Assembly: GCA_964409695.1 (NCBI GenBank) | Contig: CAYPDX010000016.1 | Coordinates: forward strand, 1-25,605 | DNA length: 25,605 bases | Direction of reading: 5' to 3' | DNA from: JABDAD01 sp964409695 | GTDB lineage: Bacteria; Pseudomonadota; Alphaproteobacteria; Rickettsiales; Rickettsiaceae | Notes under the pieces: model-generated | Database searches by the model: none | Seen by the model: only the letters and a program-made list of their open reading frames with translations | What the model was told of the DNA's origin: nothing | Shown: one piece after another, positions 16,061 through 24,437 of the stretch | Layout: the number at the start of each line of letters is the position of its first letter | Numbering within the stretch: position 1 is the first letter of the stretch | Position numbers and translations under genes: made by a program

Positions 16061-18403
16061 CTAATCCTTTTTTCTTTTAGGTAGCTTAGCAGCTTCTTCT
16101 ATAATTTCCAAAGCTCTATTTAAAGTTACGGTAAAAGGATCCTCAGATTTTGGTATAGAAGTAAACTTATTGCCACACTTTACATATGGGCCAAATTTTC
16201 CAATACCAATTGATATCTCATTTTCGCTTGTATCTTTTCCAAGTTTAATTGGTAGAGAAAGTAATTTTGTAGCAACTTCCAGGGTTGCATCATCAGGTTT
16301 GATTGATGGTGGAAGAGATGCGCGTTTTGGTTTTTCTGTTTTACTATCTTCTCCAAGTTGGAAATAAAAACCATAAGGACCTTTTTTAAGAAAAACTGTC
16401 TTGCCTTCTAATTCACCAAGAGATTTATTCGGATTATCTTCAAGCGGAGCATTACCATCTTCTCCTTGAGTCGCATCAGCTTGCTGTACGCTTTTTCTGT
16501 AATTACATGCGGGGTAGTTAGAACAAGCTATAAAGGCGCCATATTTACCTATTCTAAGGCCAAGCTTTCCGTCTGCGCATGATGGGCAGTTTCTTGGATC
16601 TTTATCTCCTGTCTTAGGAAATAAATGATCTTCAAGAACTTGTTCGATACTATCTATAACCTCTGTTATTTTTGTATTACTCGCAGTCTTTACATTTTCA
16701 TTAAAACTTGTCCAGAATGTGCTGAGTAGATCTTTCCATTTTATTTCACCATCAGCTACTTTGTCTAAATCTTCTTCAAGACTAGCAGTGAAATCATATT
16801 GAACATATTTAGTGAAGAATTTAGTCAGGAATGCCGTAACTAGTCTGCCTCTTTCCTCGGGGATAAATCTTTTTTTCTCGAGTTTTACATATTCTCTATC
16901 TTGTATAACAGTTATAATAGCAGCATATGTTGATGGCCTACCTATTCCGAGTTCTTCAAGCTTCTTAACAAGGCTAGCTTCGTTGAATCTTGGTGGCGGC
17001 TCTGTGAAATGTTGTTTGGGCAGAATATTGCTTATATCAAGCTTTTCTTTTTCTTTGAGTGGTGGAAGAATTTTTGAATCTTCATCATCACTTGCACTTT
17101 CATCGTCAGAACCTTCTTTGTATAATTTGTAGAAACCATCAAATTTGATTATTGAGCCATTCGCTCTAAAGCAGAATTGCTTATCTTTTGAAATAATATC
17201 AATTGCTACTGTTTCAAGCTCTGCACTTTCCATCAATGAAGCAAGAGTTCTTTTCCAAATTAATTCATATAGTCTAAGTAGATCTTTATCTAACTTGTCC
17301 TTTATGCTGTCAGGACTGTAATTAACATTGGTTGGGCGGATGGCTTCGTGAGCTTCCTGTGCATTTTTGGATTTATTTTTATATTTTCTAACAGTCTCTG
17401 GGAGATAATTATCTCCATAATTTTTTTGTATATATTCTCTTGATGCTGTGATTGCATCTTCAGCAAGATATACACCATCTGTTCTCATATAGGTTATAAG
17501 ACCTATTGTCTCGCTTCCTAAATCTACACCTTCATATAGTTTTTGAGCTATCTGCATAGTTTTTTTAGTACTAAAACCAAGTTTTCTTGAAGCTTCCTGC
17601 TGTAATGTAGAAGTTGTAAATGGAGCTGGTGGTGTACGTTTCTGTAATTTTTTATCTATCGAATCAATATGGAATTCATCGATTTTCTTGATCTTACCAA
17701 CGAGTCTTTCAGCTGTTTCTTCATTAGGTATTGAGAATTTATCTAATTTAGCGCCTTCAGCTATTGTTAGTTTAGCAGTGAAATCTTTGCTTGTAGATGA
17801 TTTGAAATCCCCGTGTATATCCCAATATTCTTCAGTGTTAAATCTTTCAATTTCGGATTCGCGTTCGCAAATTAGTCTTAATGCAACAGATTGAACTCTG
17901 CCAGCAGATTTCGCTCCTGGGAGTTTTCTCCATAATACAGGAGATAGGTTAAATCCAACTAGATAGTCTAGAGCTCTTCTAGCCTGCTGCGCATCAACAA
18001 GATTCTGGTCTATTTCTCTTGGGTGGCTAATGGCATCCTGAACAGCCTTTTTTGTTATTTCATTAAAAGCTACTCTTGAAATTATTGTATCTTTTGTAAT
18101 AGCCTTTTTTTCTTTTAGCACTCTAATAACATGCCAAGAAATTGCCTCTCCTTCGCGGTCAGGATCGGTTGCGAGTATTACTTCATCAGATTTTGATGCT
18201 AATTCACATAGTTTTTTTATGTGAGCAACTGACCTAGGGGAGATATCATATCTCAATAAAAAATCTTCTTCAGGAACAACAGATCCATTTTTGGAAGGAA
18301 GGTCACAAATATGGCCATATGAGGCTTCAACTTGATAGTTACTTCCAAGATATTTATTTATTGTTTTAGCTTTCGCTGGTGATTCTACTACTACTAATTT
18401 CAT
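16061..18403 (-). CDS. topA: DNA topoisomerase I
   Basis: This is a type IA topoisomerase that relaxes negative supercoils by single-strand passage. It has 780 residues. The TOPRIM domain has VVVESPAKAKTI at the N-terminus and DPDREGE (80-86) with its acidic metal-binding residues. The catalytic Tyr is 305 in LITYMRTDG. EELGIGRPSTYA lies near residue 490. One four-cysteine zinc finger follows (CPSC..CSNYPAC, near 600-630), then two C-terminal glycine-rich repeats, KKGPYGFYFQLG and GKFGPYVKCG. It is shorter than E. coli TopA, which carries more zinc fingers. Its start overlaps the dprA stop as ATGA, the usual alphaproteobacterial pairing. Confidence 0.97.
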   Translation of the reverse strand: MKLVVVESPAKAKTINKYLGSNYQVEASYGHICDLPSKNGSVVPEEDFLLRYDISPRSVAHIKKLCELASKSDEVILATDPDREGEAISWHVIRVLKEKKAITKDTIISRVAFNEITKKAVQDAISHPREIDQNLVDAQQARRALDYLVGFNLSPVLWRKLPGAKSAGRVQSVALRLICERESEIERFNTEEYWDIHGDFKSSTSKDFTAKLTIAEGAKLDKFSIPNEETAERLVGKIKKIDEFHIDSIDKKLQKRTPPAPFTTSTLQQEASRKLGFSTKKTMQIAQKLYEGVDLGSETIGLITYMRTDGVYLAEDAITASREYIQKNYGDNYLPETVRKYKNKSKNAQEAHEAIRPTNVNYSPDSIKDKLDKDLLRLYELIWKRTLASLMESAELETVAIDIISKDKQFCFRANGSIIKFDGFYKLYKEGSDDESASDDEDSKILPPLKEKEKLDISNILPKQHFTEPPPRFNEASLVKKLEELGIGRPSTYAAIITVIQDREYVKLEKKRFIPEERGRLVTAFLTKFFTKYVQYDFTASLEEDLDKVADGEIKWKDLLSTFWTSFNENVKTASNTKITEVIDSIEQVLEDHLFPKTGDKDPRNCPSCADGKLGLRIGKYGAFIACSNYPACNYRKSVQQADATQGEDGNAPLEDNPNKSLGELEGKTVFLKKGPYGFYFQLGEDSKTEKPKRASLPPSIKPDDATLEVATKLLSLPIKLGKDTSENEISIGIGKFGPYVKCGNKFTSIPKSEDPFTVTLNRALEIIEEAAKLPKRKKD

Positions 18404-19545
18404 ATATTTCTAAAATTTAATGCTACTTTATTTCCAGGGTGATAGACTATTTTTCCTGCTAATTCAAGCTCTAGTAGAATTGTTGTCACTATTTGTATTG
18501 GTAAATTTGTATGATTTACAACTTCTTCTACTCGCGCTGGGTATGAAGATAGGCTAGTTTCAATGATTTTTCTATTCTCATCAGTTAGAAGTTCGTGATC
18601 TATTTTTTGATATAGAGGTATTGAAGCAACAGTTTCGCTTTTATCTTCTTTGATAAGATTGAAAGATTCTTTGTTCAAAAATTCTATAATATCTTCTGCT
18701 GATTCAAGAAGGTTTGCTCCATCTTTGATTAATTTATTGCTTCCCTTGCATCTTGGGTCAAGAGGAAATCCTGGAGCTACAAATATTTCTCTATTCTGTT
18801 CTAAAGCAAATCTTGCTGTTATGAGTGATCCAGAGTTTAATCCAGCTTCAATAATTATTGTAGCTAGTGAAAGGCCAGAAATTATTCGATTTCTTTGAGG
18901 GAAGTGCCTTGCTAGTGGCACACTCCCTATAGGAAGTTCAGCTATAAGCAAACCAGCTTCGATGATTTTTTTGAATAATCTATGATTTTCTGGTGGGTAA
19001 ATATGATCTATCCCGCCAGCTATTACTGCGATAGTATTTGGAATTGAATATTCATGTGCTGCTGCATCAATGCCTCGAGCAAGGCCTGAGACAATGGTAA
19101 CCCCGCTAGCGCTAAGGTTTTTTGCTACTTTCCCAGCAAAATCTTTTCCTGCAATTGAGCAATTTCTAGCTCCAACTATAGCAACGCTCGTTTTACTTAG
19201 TAAATTTATATCACCTTTGTAGCTAATGATTGGAGGCGCGTCCTCAGTTTGATTAAGAAGCTTAGAGTATGCCTGGTCGTTGTATGTAAGAAATTTTGCA
19301 TTATCCTTATCCATTAATTCAATTTCTTTCTCAGCATCGCTTAACGAGAATATTTTATATTTACTCTTGCCAATACGAGTCATGAATTCTGGTATATTTT
19401 CTAAAGCAACCTTAGCTGATCCATAATATTTTAGAATATTATAGAATGTCTTTATACCAATATTTTCAGACCTAATGAGTCTGAGTATATCAATTACTTT
19501 ATCAGTATATGAAGTAGGTTTTGTAGTGAATGGATTTTTTATCAT
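18400..19545 (-). CDS. dprA: DNA-processing protein DprA
   Basis: DprA binds incoming single-stranded DNA and loads RecA during transformation. It may also serve recombination in genomes lacking full competence genes. It has 381 residues. An N-terminal helical segment (about 15-75) is followed by the Rossmann-like core with VAIVGARNCS, GVTIVSGLARGIDAAAH, VIAGGIDHIYPPEN and FPQRNRIISGLS, then EAGLNSGSLITA and FVAPGFPLDPRCKGSNKLI. The C-terminal 60 residues or so fit the winged-helix domain found in many DprA proteins. ATG 19545 is preferred. It is the first gene of dprA-topA-icd. No other competence gene is in the window. Confidence 0.96.
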   Translation of the reverse strand: MIKNPFTTKPTSYTDKVIDILRLIRSENIGIKTFYNILKYYGSAKVALENIPEFMTRIGKSKYKIFSLSDAEKEIELMDKDNAKFLTYNDQAYSKLLNQTEDAPPIISYKGDINLLSKTSVAIVGARNCSIAGKDFAGKVAKNLSASGVTIVSGLARGIDAAAHEYSIPNTIAVIAGGIDHIYPPENHRLFKKIIEAGLLIAELPIGSVPLARHFPQRNRIISGLSLATIIIEAGLNSGSLITARFALEQNREIFVAPGFPLDPRCKGSNKLIKDGANLLESAEDIIEFLNKESFNLIKEDKSETVASIPLYQKIDHELLTDENRKIIETSLSSYPARVEEVVNHTNLPIQIVTTILLELELAGKIVYHPGNKVALNFRNI

Positions 19546-19635
19546 ATTTTGATCTCGCGCTCATAGTATTGAAGGTAGGGCAAGTTTACAAACTTTTAAC
19601 AAGGAGAGACAGCGGCCCTTCTGACCTTTATAACC

Positions 19636-19732
19636 GTCACGGCATGGGTAGCGACGCAATACAACCTTTCTAAGAATAAAAAGCCTGGGGCTTTTTACTG
19701 GATCACCGCGTCACTTTATTTCTAGCGATGAC
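19636..19732. repeat. Dispersed palindromic repeat, copy 2
   Basis: CCGTCA..GGGTAGCGACGCAATACA (19634-19662) and CTGGATCACCGCGTCAC..GCGATGAC (19698-19732) look like the two decayed ends of the same repeat type as at 14311 and 20493. Between them lies a terminator-like hairpin. The surrounding dprA upstream gap (19546-19780) holds no gene. Confidence 0.55.
19678..19696 (-). terminator. Terminator of the peroxiredoxin gene
   Basis: AAAAAGCC (19678-19685) pairs with GGCTTTTT (19689-19696) around a 3-base loop. On the minus strand the stem runs out into TTTTTATTCTT, about 85 bases past the peroxiredoxin stop. The stem is nearly symmetric, so it could act in both directions. Confidence 0.7.
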
Positions 19733-19780
19733 ATAGTTTTGTTACTTTCAAAATATAATAGATGCTATTAGTACGTCTTA

Positions 19781-20395
19781 TTAAAGCTTTTCTGCATTTG
19801 ATGCAAGATAGTCAGAAACTCCTTCGGCACTAGCAGTCATACCTTCGCTGCCTTTATGCCATCCAGCAGGACAAACTTCTCCATATTGGCTATGGTGGTC
19901 CCAAGCATCAATTAATCGTAGTGTTTCTTCAACGCTTCTTCCAAGTGGAAGATCATTCACAAGCATGTGCCTGAGGATAAAATTCTCATCAATAAAGAAA
20001 GTTCCTCTAAGAGAAATACAATCATCATTAAGTACATTATATGATTTAGAAATAGATTTAGTAAGATCAGAAACTAGGGGAAACTGAATATTTCCTATTC
20101 CACCTTTATTATAAGTCGTATTCTTCCAAGCAAGATGTGAAAAATGAGAATCAACAGAAATACCAATAATTTTAGTGTTTCTAGCAGCAAATTCACCAAG
20201 CCTATTGTTAAATGCAATAATCTCAGAAGGGCAAACAAAAGTAAAATCAAGAGGGTAAAAGAAAATTATGCATTTATGACCATTAGCATGCTGCTTAAGA
20301 TTAAGTGTCTCAATAGAATTATCAGCCATAATAGCCTTAGCAGTAAAATCAGGAGCTACTTTCCCAACAAATAAATTATGCATGAAATTATCCAT
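19781..20395 (-). CDS. Typical 2-Cys peroxiredoxin (AhpC/Prx1 family)
   Basis: This thiol peroxidase reduces hydrogen peroxide, organic peroxides and peroxynitrite. It has 204 residues from the ATG at 20395. The peroxidatic Cys is 55 in YPLDFTFVCPSEI. The resolving Cys is 175 in EVCPAGW, as in typical 2-Cys homodimers. GTFFIDENFILRH and LGRSVEETLRLIDAW are further family segments. The in-frame TTG at 20428 is rejected because AAGG lies eight bases before ATG 20395. It is monocistronic: a terminator lies downstream, and the dprA and trhO genes are both separated from it by repeat-bearing gaps. The physiological reductant is not evident, since no ahpF-like gene adjoins. Confidence 0.95.
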   Translation of the reverse strand: MDNFMHNLFVGKVAPDFTAKAIMADNSIETLNLKQHANGHKCIIFFYPLDFTFVCPSEIIAFNNRLGEFAARNTKIIGISVDSHFSHLAWKNTTYNKGGIGNIQFPLVSDLTKSISKSYNVLNDDCISLRGTFFIDENFILRHMLVNDLPLGRSVEETLRLIDAWDHHSQYGEVCPAGWHKGSEGMTASAEGVSDYLASNAEKL

Positions 20396-20492
20396 TATTT
20401 TAACCTTGAGTGTATTAATATAATACAAATTTCAACTTTTACAATACTCAAACCTATTTCTAGCTGTGATTTCTGCGTTGAAACTCGTAAAT

Positions 20493-20566
20493 GTCATTGC
20501 GAGCAAAGCGAATCCCATTTTTATTCACCCTGGATTGCCGCAGTCGCTAAGCCTCTTCTCAATGAC
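20493..20566. repeat. Dispersed palindromic repeat (GTCATTGCGAG type), copy 3
   Basis: GTCATTGCGAGCAAAGCGAATCCCA (20493-20517, abbreviated ends GTCATTG) and TGGATTGCCGCAGTCGC..CTCAATGAC (20531-20566) are inverted ends of one element. It lies in the gap between the trhO stop and the peroxiredoxin start. It is the least decayed of the three copies in the window. Confidence 0.75.
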
Positions 20567-20594
20567 AGGCTGCAACTCAGCTTCGTGTCTATTA

Positions 20595-21386
20595 CTATTT
20601 ATTCTCTCGAACCAGCCAGTGGCCTTCGCTTGGAGCGAGTTCTTGATCAACTGCTCTTCGATCATCAAATACAAAGCAATCACCATGCCACATATTGTTT
20701 TTATTTGCCGTATCTTCAAGATACTGTAATATTCCGCCTTTTAGATGGTATACTTTCTCATAACCTAAATGTTTCATGTAGGCTGTTGATTTTTCGCATC
20801 TTATGCCGCCAGTACAGCACATTAGGATTGTTTTATTTTCAAGCAATTCTTTATTATGCTCAACCCATTCTGGAAAATCTCTAAATGTTGGAGTTTTCGG
20901 ATCGATGGCTCCTTTAAATGAGCCAATGGCGACTTCATAATCATTTCGAGTATCAATCAAAACAACATCTTCACGAGTTAAATATTTATCCCAATCTTCA
21001 GGGGAAATATATTCACCTTTTAAATTTTCAACATCAAGATCCCCGGCTCCAAGAGTTACTATTTCTTTTTTGAGCTTTACTTTGAATTTTTCAAAAGGAT
21101 GCTTGTCGCAGTAATTTGTTTTTATACTAATATCTTTTGCATTTGTTAGTTTTATCAACTGATCTATAACTGTTTTTATGTTCTCATCAGTACCTGAAAG
21201 AGAACCGTTGAAACCTTCTTTTGCAAGCAAGATTGTACCTTTGACATATTTGCGTAAAGCAATAAGCATGATTTTAGGCTGTAAAATTTCTATATTCTCA
21301 ATATTAACAAAGCAATAAAAGCTCGTAACTGCAATTTTGTCCTGGTGTTTTGTCATTTTGTATAATTTTTTGTCTGGATTATACAT
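20595..21386 (-). CDS. trhO: tRNA uridine(34) hydroxylase TrhO (YceA family, rhodanese domain)
   Basis: TrhO oxygen-dependently hydroxylates the wobble uridine of certain tRNAs to ho5U, the first step toward cmo5U or mo5U. It has 263 residues. The N-terminal YceA domain (about 1-110) contains GTILLAKEGFNGSLSG. The rhodanese domain (about 130-230) has LIDTRNDYEVAIGSFKGAI and the active-site loop CTGGIRCEKS, with Cys191 in the catalytic position. The YceA pattern TFRDFPEW lies between them. ATG 21386 is used, with ATG 21356 possible. It is separated from peroxiredoxin by a repeat. The window's tRNA-Val has a T34 anticodon, so it is a conceivable substrate, but this is inference. Confidence 0.93.
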   Translation of the reverse strand: MYNPDKKLYKMTKHQDKIAVTSFYCFVNIENIEILQPKIMLIALRKYVKGTILLAKEGFNGSLSGTDENIKTVIDQLIKLTNAKDISIKTNYCDKHPFEKFKVKLKKEIVTLGAGDLDVENLKGEYISPEDWDKYLTREDVVLIDTRNDYEVAIGSFKGAIDPKTPTFRDFPEWVEHNKELLENKTILMCCTGGIRCEKSTAYMKHLGYEKVYHLKGGILQYLEDTANKNNMWHGDCFVFDDRRAVDQELAPSEGHWLVRENK

Positions 21387-21622
21387 ACTTAGTGATTTGA
21401 ATTCAAGATGATATAATAAATTATCATTATCTCAATTAAATATGGCTAAATTCCTAATTAAGATGAAAAATTCATGAAAATTATTTAATAAGTCATTGGC
21501 TTTTTGTCTAAATACAGTGAAATTGGGCGAATAATATTTAGGTGTTTAGGCACCGTTAACAAAGGTTATATTTTATAGAAGCAATAGCAATAAAACTAAA
21601 TTGAAAGTTTTAAAGAAAATAT

Positions 21623-22069
21623 TTGAAGAAAAAAGTTGGAGAATCAGAGATAAAAGCTCTTATATCATCTTTAGGACTAGAGTTTGAATATAGTGAAACT
21701 ACCTCAGGATGGATGATAAAGTCTGTAAAATCAGGTGAAATTGTGGGGTCTCATAGAGGAGATGGTTCAAGAGCTAAATTCTTACGAAAAGATGATGATG
21801 GAGTGATTGCTTCAGATTTATTTAAATTTTTTGAAAAAGAAGGTGTTTTTGAGCATTATGGTATGGAAGCAGATGCGGCTGGTGGAATAGATCCGGAGGA
21901 TCCTCATACGACAAGATTCGGGGCGGGAGCCACGGATGAAGAGCAAACAGAAGAACCTGACGTTGAATCATTTGTTGCTTCACTCCTCGCTGGTTATACA
22001 GGAGCAGATCTAGCAGAACTTGGCGGCGTTTACTCAGATGGTAGTGATAGCGACAATAACAGGTTGTAG
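21623..22069 (+). CDS. Hypothetical protein with acidic C-terminus
   Basis: I do not recognise this 148-residue protein. The N-terminal half is basic to neutral and compact, with segments such as GLEFEYSETTSGWMIKS and GSHRGDGSRAKFLRKD. The C-terminal half is acidic and rich in Asp, Glu, Gly and Ser. No signal or membrane segment is present. The only upstream start in frame is TTG 21623, after an in-frame TAA at 21611, and no good Shine-Dalgarno sequence precedes it. An internal ATG at 21710 would shorten it to 119 residues. It is alone on the plus strand between trhO and the cytochrome operon. The 21387-21622 gap upstream is AT-rich, and I see no clear promoter in it. Confidence 0.6.
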   Translation: MKKKVGESEIKALISSLGLEFEYSETTSGWMIKSVKSGEIVGSHRGDGSRAKFLRKDDDGVIASDLFKFFEKEGVFEHYGMEADAAGGIDPEDPHTTRFGAGATDEEQTEEPDVESFVASLLAGYTGADLAELGGVYSDGSDSDNNRL

Positions 22070-22080
22070 TCATTTTGAAG

Positions 22081-22479
22081 CTAGGCATCATCTGTGCTAC
22101 CTGTTAGAGAAAGTTTAGCTTCATAGAGTATATTGAGGTAATATTCTGTTAAGTTATCGTCAATAGTAGGAACATTAGTTTCTGGATAGTGTTTAACTAT
22201 AAAGTAGCATTCATGAACAAATCCTATTGTTTTATGGTATAGACCACTTTCTTGCATTTTTTCTAAGATTGAGGCTACTACATCTTCATACGAATCATCA
22301 ACAGATATTATTATTCTAAGTTCATTGGCTTTTAGAGTTATATAGTTATAAAAGGTTAATTCCTTGATGCTGCCTAGTGAAGCAAAATTTTTTCTTGCTT
22401 CTAAAATATATTCAGCCATTTCGATGTAATCTTTCATCTTTGTTTTACCCAGAATTAAGTAAGTCTTAATTGAAGCCAT
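22081..22479 (-). CDS. Hypothetical protein downstream of the MATE gene
   Basis: I do not recognise this 132-residue protein. It looks like a small soluble alpha/beta protein, mixed in charge, with no signal or membrane helix. The ATG at 22479 lies inside the MATE gene (25-base overlap). An alternative ATG at 22437 gives 118 residues and no overlap. Either way it follows the MATE gene directly and is probably cotranscribed with it and the cytochrome c gene. The tail (KLSLTGSTDDA) is polar. No function can be inferred from sequence. Confidence 0.7.
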   Translation of the reverse strand: MASIKTYLILGKTKMKDYIEMAEYILEARKNFASLGSIKELTFYNYITLKANELRIIISVDDSYEDVVASILEKMQESGLYHKTIGFVHECYFIVKHYPETNVPTIDDNLTEYYLNILYEAKLSLTGSTDDA

Positions 22480-23783
22480 TTATCTGATTTAAATCTCCAA
22501 TATAGAATTAGGGTGAATATTAGTCCGCTAATTGTTGCGACTATCCATCCTATGGCTACATATGTAATCCCCATTTTTAGTAATAAATATAAGGGCGTTA
22601 CTCTAAAAAACCATATTGAAAATATACTCGTAAACATCACAAACTTTGTATCTCCGCCAGCTGTTAGTATCCCTGATATTACCCAGCCTATACCGCAAAT
22701 CAAATAATGTAATCCAACCCATGGTAATGTTAAATTTGAATAATAAATAATTTTATGATCATATTTGTATAGTTTAGAAATATTTTCAGAAAATAGAGCG
22801 ATTGTAAGTAATATTATGCCAGAGCATACATAATGTATTAATAAAGAGGATTTAAATAGTTGCTGGATTGATTCTAGTTTATTTGCACCGATAATATTAG
22901 CGGCTAATCCTCCTATAGCTTTTTGCATACCCCATAGGAAAAAGAAGATTATTATACATAGATTGACACCGATATTATTGTTAGAAACATATTCTGGTAT
23001 TTCTTTTATTATTATTATTTGAAGAATGTAATTACCTATATCTTCAGCTATGAAGCCTGTGGAGGTTGGAATCCCAAGTTTAAGGCATTTAGAGAATATT
23101 TCCTTGTTGAAACTATAGGCTCTAGTTTTATATATATTATTATATTTTGCGCTTATGAAAAAATAAAATATAACAAGTAATTGTATGAATAAGGAAATGG
23201 AAGTAGCGATTGCAGCACCTGTCGCTCCAAGGGGCTCGATAAATCCTTCAATACCAAATATCAAATTGTAACTAAGTGTTATATTTATTATATTTCCAAA
23301 TAAGCTGTTTATTAAAATAATTTTGGTTTTTTTGATTCCTATAAAAAAACCATTTAATGCAGCAATGGCTGGAGAAAATGCCATAAAACATATGCAAATT
23401 TTAAAAAAATTCCCTGAAGATTCATAGTAAACTTCTGGAATAATATATTTTCCTAAAAATAACCCTGTAGGTACATAAAACCCAATGGCTAAGCATGAGA
23501 AAAAAAGCATTTGCCAAGAAGCAACCGGCGCCATTGTCTTTCTGTTGAGTCCATTATATTGTCCAGAAAATACCTCTGTTGTTACTGTAATGGATGATAT
23601 AGACCAATCTAGTAAAAATAGAAGCAGGCCTATAGCCACAACTGCATTCATAATATTTAGGTCGAATTTTGCCAACATTATACGATCACATGTAATCATT
23701 AGCCCAGAACTTAAGGAACTGATAATCAATGGAAATGCTAGGTTTAGGACGCCTTTTACTGTGTGGTTTGAATAATCTGTCAC
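22455..23783 (-). CDS. MATE family efflux transporter
   Basis: This inner-membrane exporter belongs to the multidrug and toxic compound extrusion superfamily, whose members use sodium or proton gradients. It has 442 residues and about 12 hydrophobic segments in two repeats. Typical segments are LNLAFPLIISSLSSGLM at the start, GATGAAIATSISLF in the middle of the first half, KLGIPTSTGFIAEDIGNYI at the start of the second half, and GILTAGGDTKFVMF near the end. It starts with GTG at 23783, which overlaps the cytochrome c stop as GTGA. It overlaps the next gene by 25 bases. The substrate is unknown, and its position behind a cytochrome c gene does not reveal it. Confidence 0.9.
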   Translation of the reverse strand: MTDYSNHTVKGVLNLAFPLIISSLSSGLMITCDRIMLAKFDLNIMNAVVAIGLLLFLLDWSISSITVTTEVFSGQYNGLNRKTMAPVASWQMLFFSCLAIGFYVPTGLFLGKYIIPEVYYESSGNFFKICICFMAFSPAIAALNGFFIGIKKTKIILINSLFGNIINITLSYNLIFGIEGFIEPLGATGAAIATSISLFIQLLVIFYFFISAKYNNIYKTRAYSFNKEIFSKCLKLGIPTSTGFIAEDIGNYILQIIIIKEIPEYVSNNNIGVNLCIIIFFFLWGMQKAIGGLAANIIGANKLESIQQLFKSSLLIHYVCSGIILLTIALFSENISKLYKYDHKIIYYSNLTLPWVGLHYLICGIGWVISGILTAGGDTKFVMFTSIFSIWFFRVTPLYLLLKMGITYVAIGWIVATISGLIFTLILYWRFKSDKWLQLRLT

Positions 23784-24325
23784 GGTAGAGCTTTTGGAGA
23801 ATCTGATAAGGTGCGTAAGTAAGCTATGATATTCGCTACATCTTGCTGCTTATTAAATCCAGCAAAGGACATTTTTGTTCCTTTAACAAATTGCATAGGT
23901 TTATGAAGGAATTTTGCTAAACTATCATAATCCCAGTTTCCTCCAAGAGCTTTCATTGCATTTGAGTATGCATAACCATCATGCGTAGCTTTTACTCTAT
24001 CAATAATATCCCAAAGATTAGGGCCGACTCTATTCGGTCCACCTTTTTCAGTATTGTGGCAGGCTGCGCATTTTACTAATAGTGCTTTTCCAGCATCTGC
24101 TGAAGCTGTTTGCATAAGAGTTTTTATATCAATATTTATTTCCTTTTCTTCTGGTGCCGCAGTAGAAGAGGGCGTTGCCGTATCTGATACTGCAACCTCA
24201 AATCCACGTTCTTTTGGATGAAGATTTGGTTTATATAAACTATCAACAATCTTACCTGTTAGCATAGCAATTAAACCTGCAACTAATATAGCTGCAACAA
24301 TTTTATTATTTTCGCGACCTGACAT
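23780..24325 (-). CDS. cycM: Membrane-anchored cytochrome c (CycM type)
   Basis: This class I cytochrome c probably carries electrons from the bc1 complex to the terminal oxidase. It has 181 residues. An N-terminal uncleaved anchor lies at about 8-27, followed by a Pro/Ser/Thr/Glu-rich linker to about 65, then the heme domain. CAACH (86-90) binds heme, Met152 in GTKMSFAG is the axial ligand, and NRVGPNLWDIIDR and VANIIAYLRTL are standard class I segments. It acts on the periplasmic face. AAGGA six bases before the ATG is a strong Shine-Dalgarno. It is the first gene of the cytochrome c-MATE-hypothetical operon. The CycM name follows from the anchored architecture known in Rickettsia and rhizobia. 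Confidence 0.92.
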   Translation of the reverse strand: MSGRENNKIVAAILVAGLIAMLTGKIVDSLYKPNLHPKERGFEVAVSDTATPSSTAAPEEKEINIDIKTLMQTASADAGKALLVKCAACHNTEKGGPNRVGPNLWDIIDRVKATHDGYAYSNAMKALGGNWDYDSLAKFLHKPMQFVKGTKMSFAGFNKQQDVANIIAYLRTLSDSPKALP

Positions 24326-24382
24326 ATTTATTCCTTCTTCAGTAAAATCATGGATTCAAAGTGTTTTAAACGTCTTGATAGT

Positions 24383-24418
24383 AAGTGATTGGTTTGTTAT
24401 GTTCACTATGAATCACTT
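24383..24418. promoter_or_regulatory. Inverted repeat AAGTGATT/AATCACTT upstream of xthA
   Basis: AAGTGATT (24383-24390) and AATCACTT (24411-24418) form an 8-bp inverted pair with 20 bases between, in the divergent cycM-xthA gap. The same octamer recurs at 25229-25236, right after the xthA stop. It may be a regulator site, but AT-rich chance is not excluded. Confidence 0.35.
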
Positions 24419-24437
24419 TTAAATATCATAATATATT

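Noticed and set aside
16812..17132. Long plus-strand frame inside topA
   Set aside because: It lies wholly antisense to the conserved topA gene. Its Ser/Leu-rich product is typical of an antisense shadow.
20378..20884. Plus-strand frame of 168 codons over peroxiredoxin, repeat and trhO
   Set aside because: It runs antisense through two conserved genes and a repeat, with no protein-like pattern.
21623..22069. HicA-like toxin identity for the orphan protein
   Set aside because: The GSHRGDG segment only loosely recalls HicA, the key His context is missing, and no antitoxin gene adjoins.
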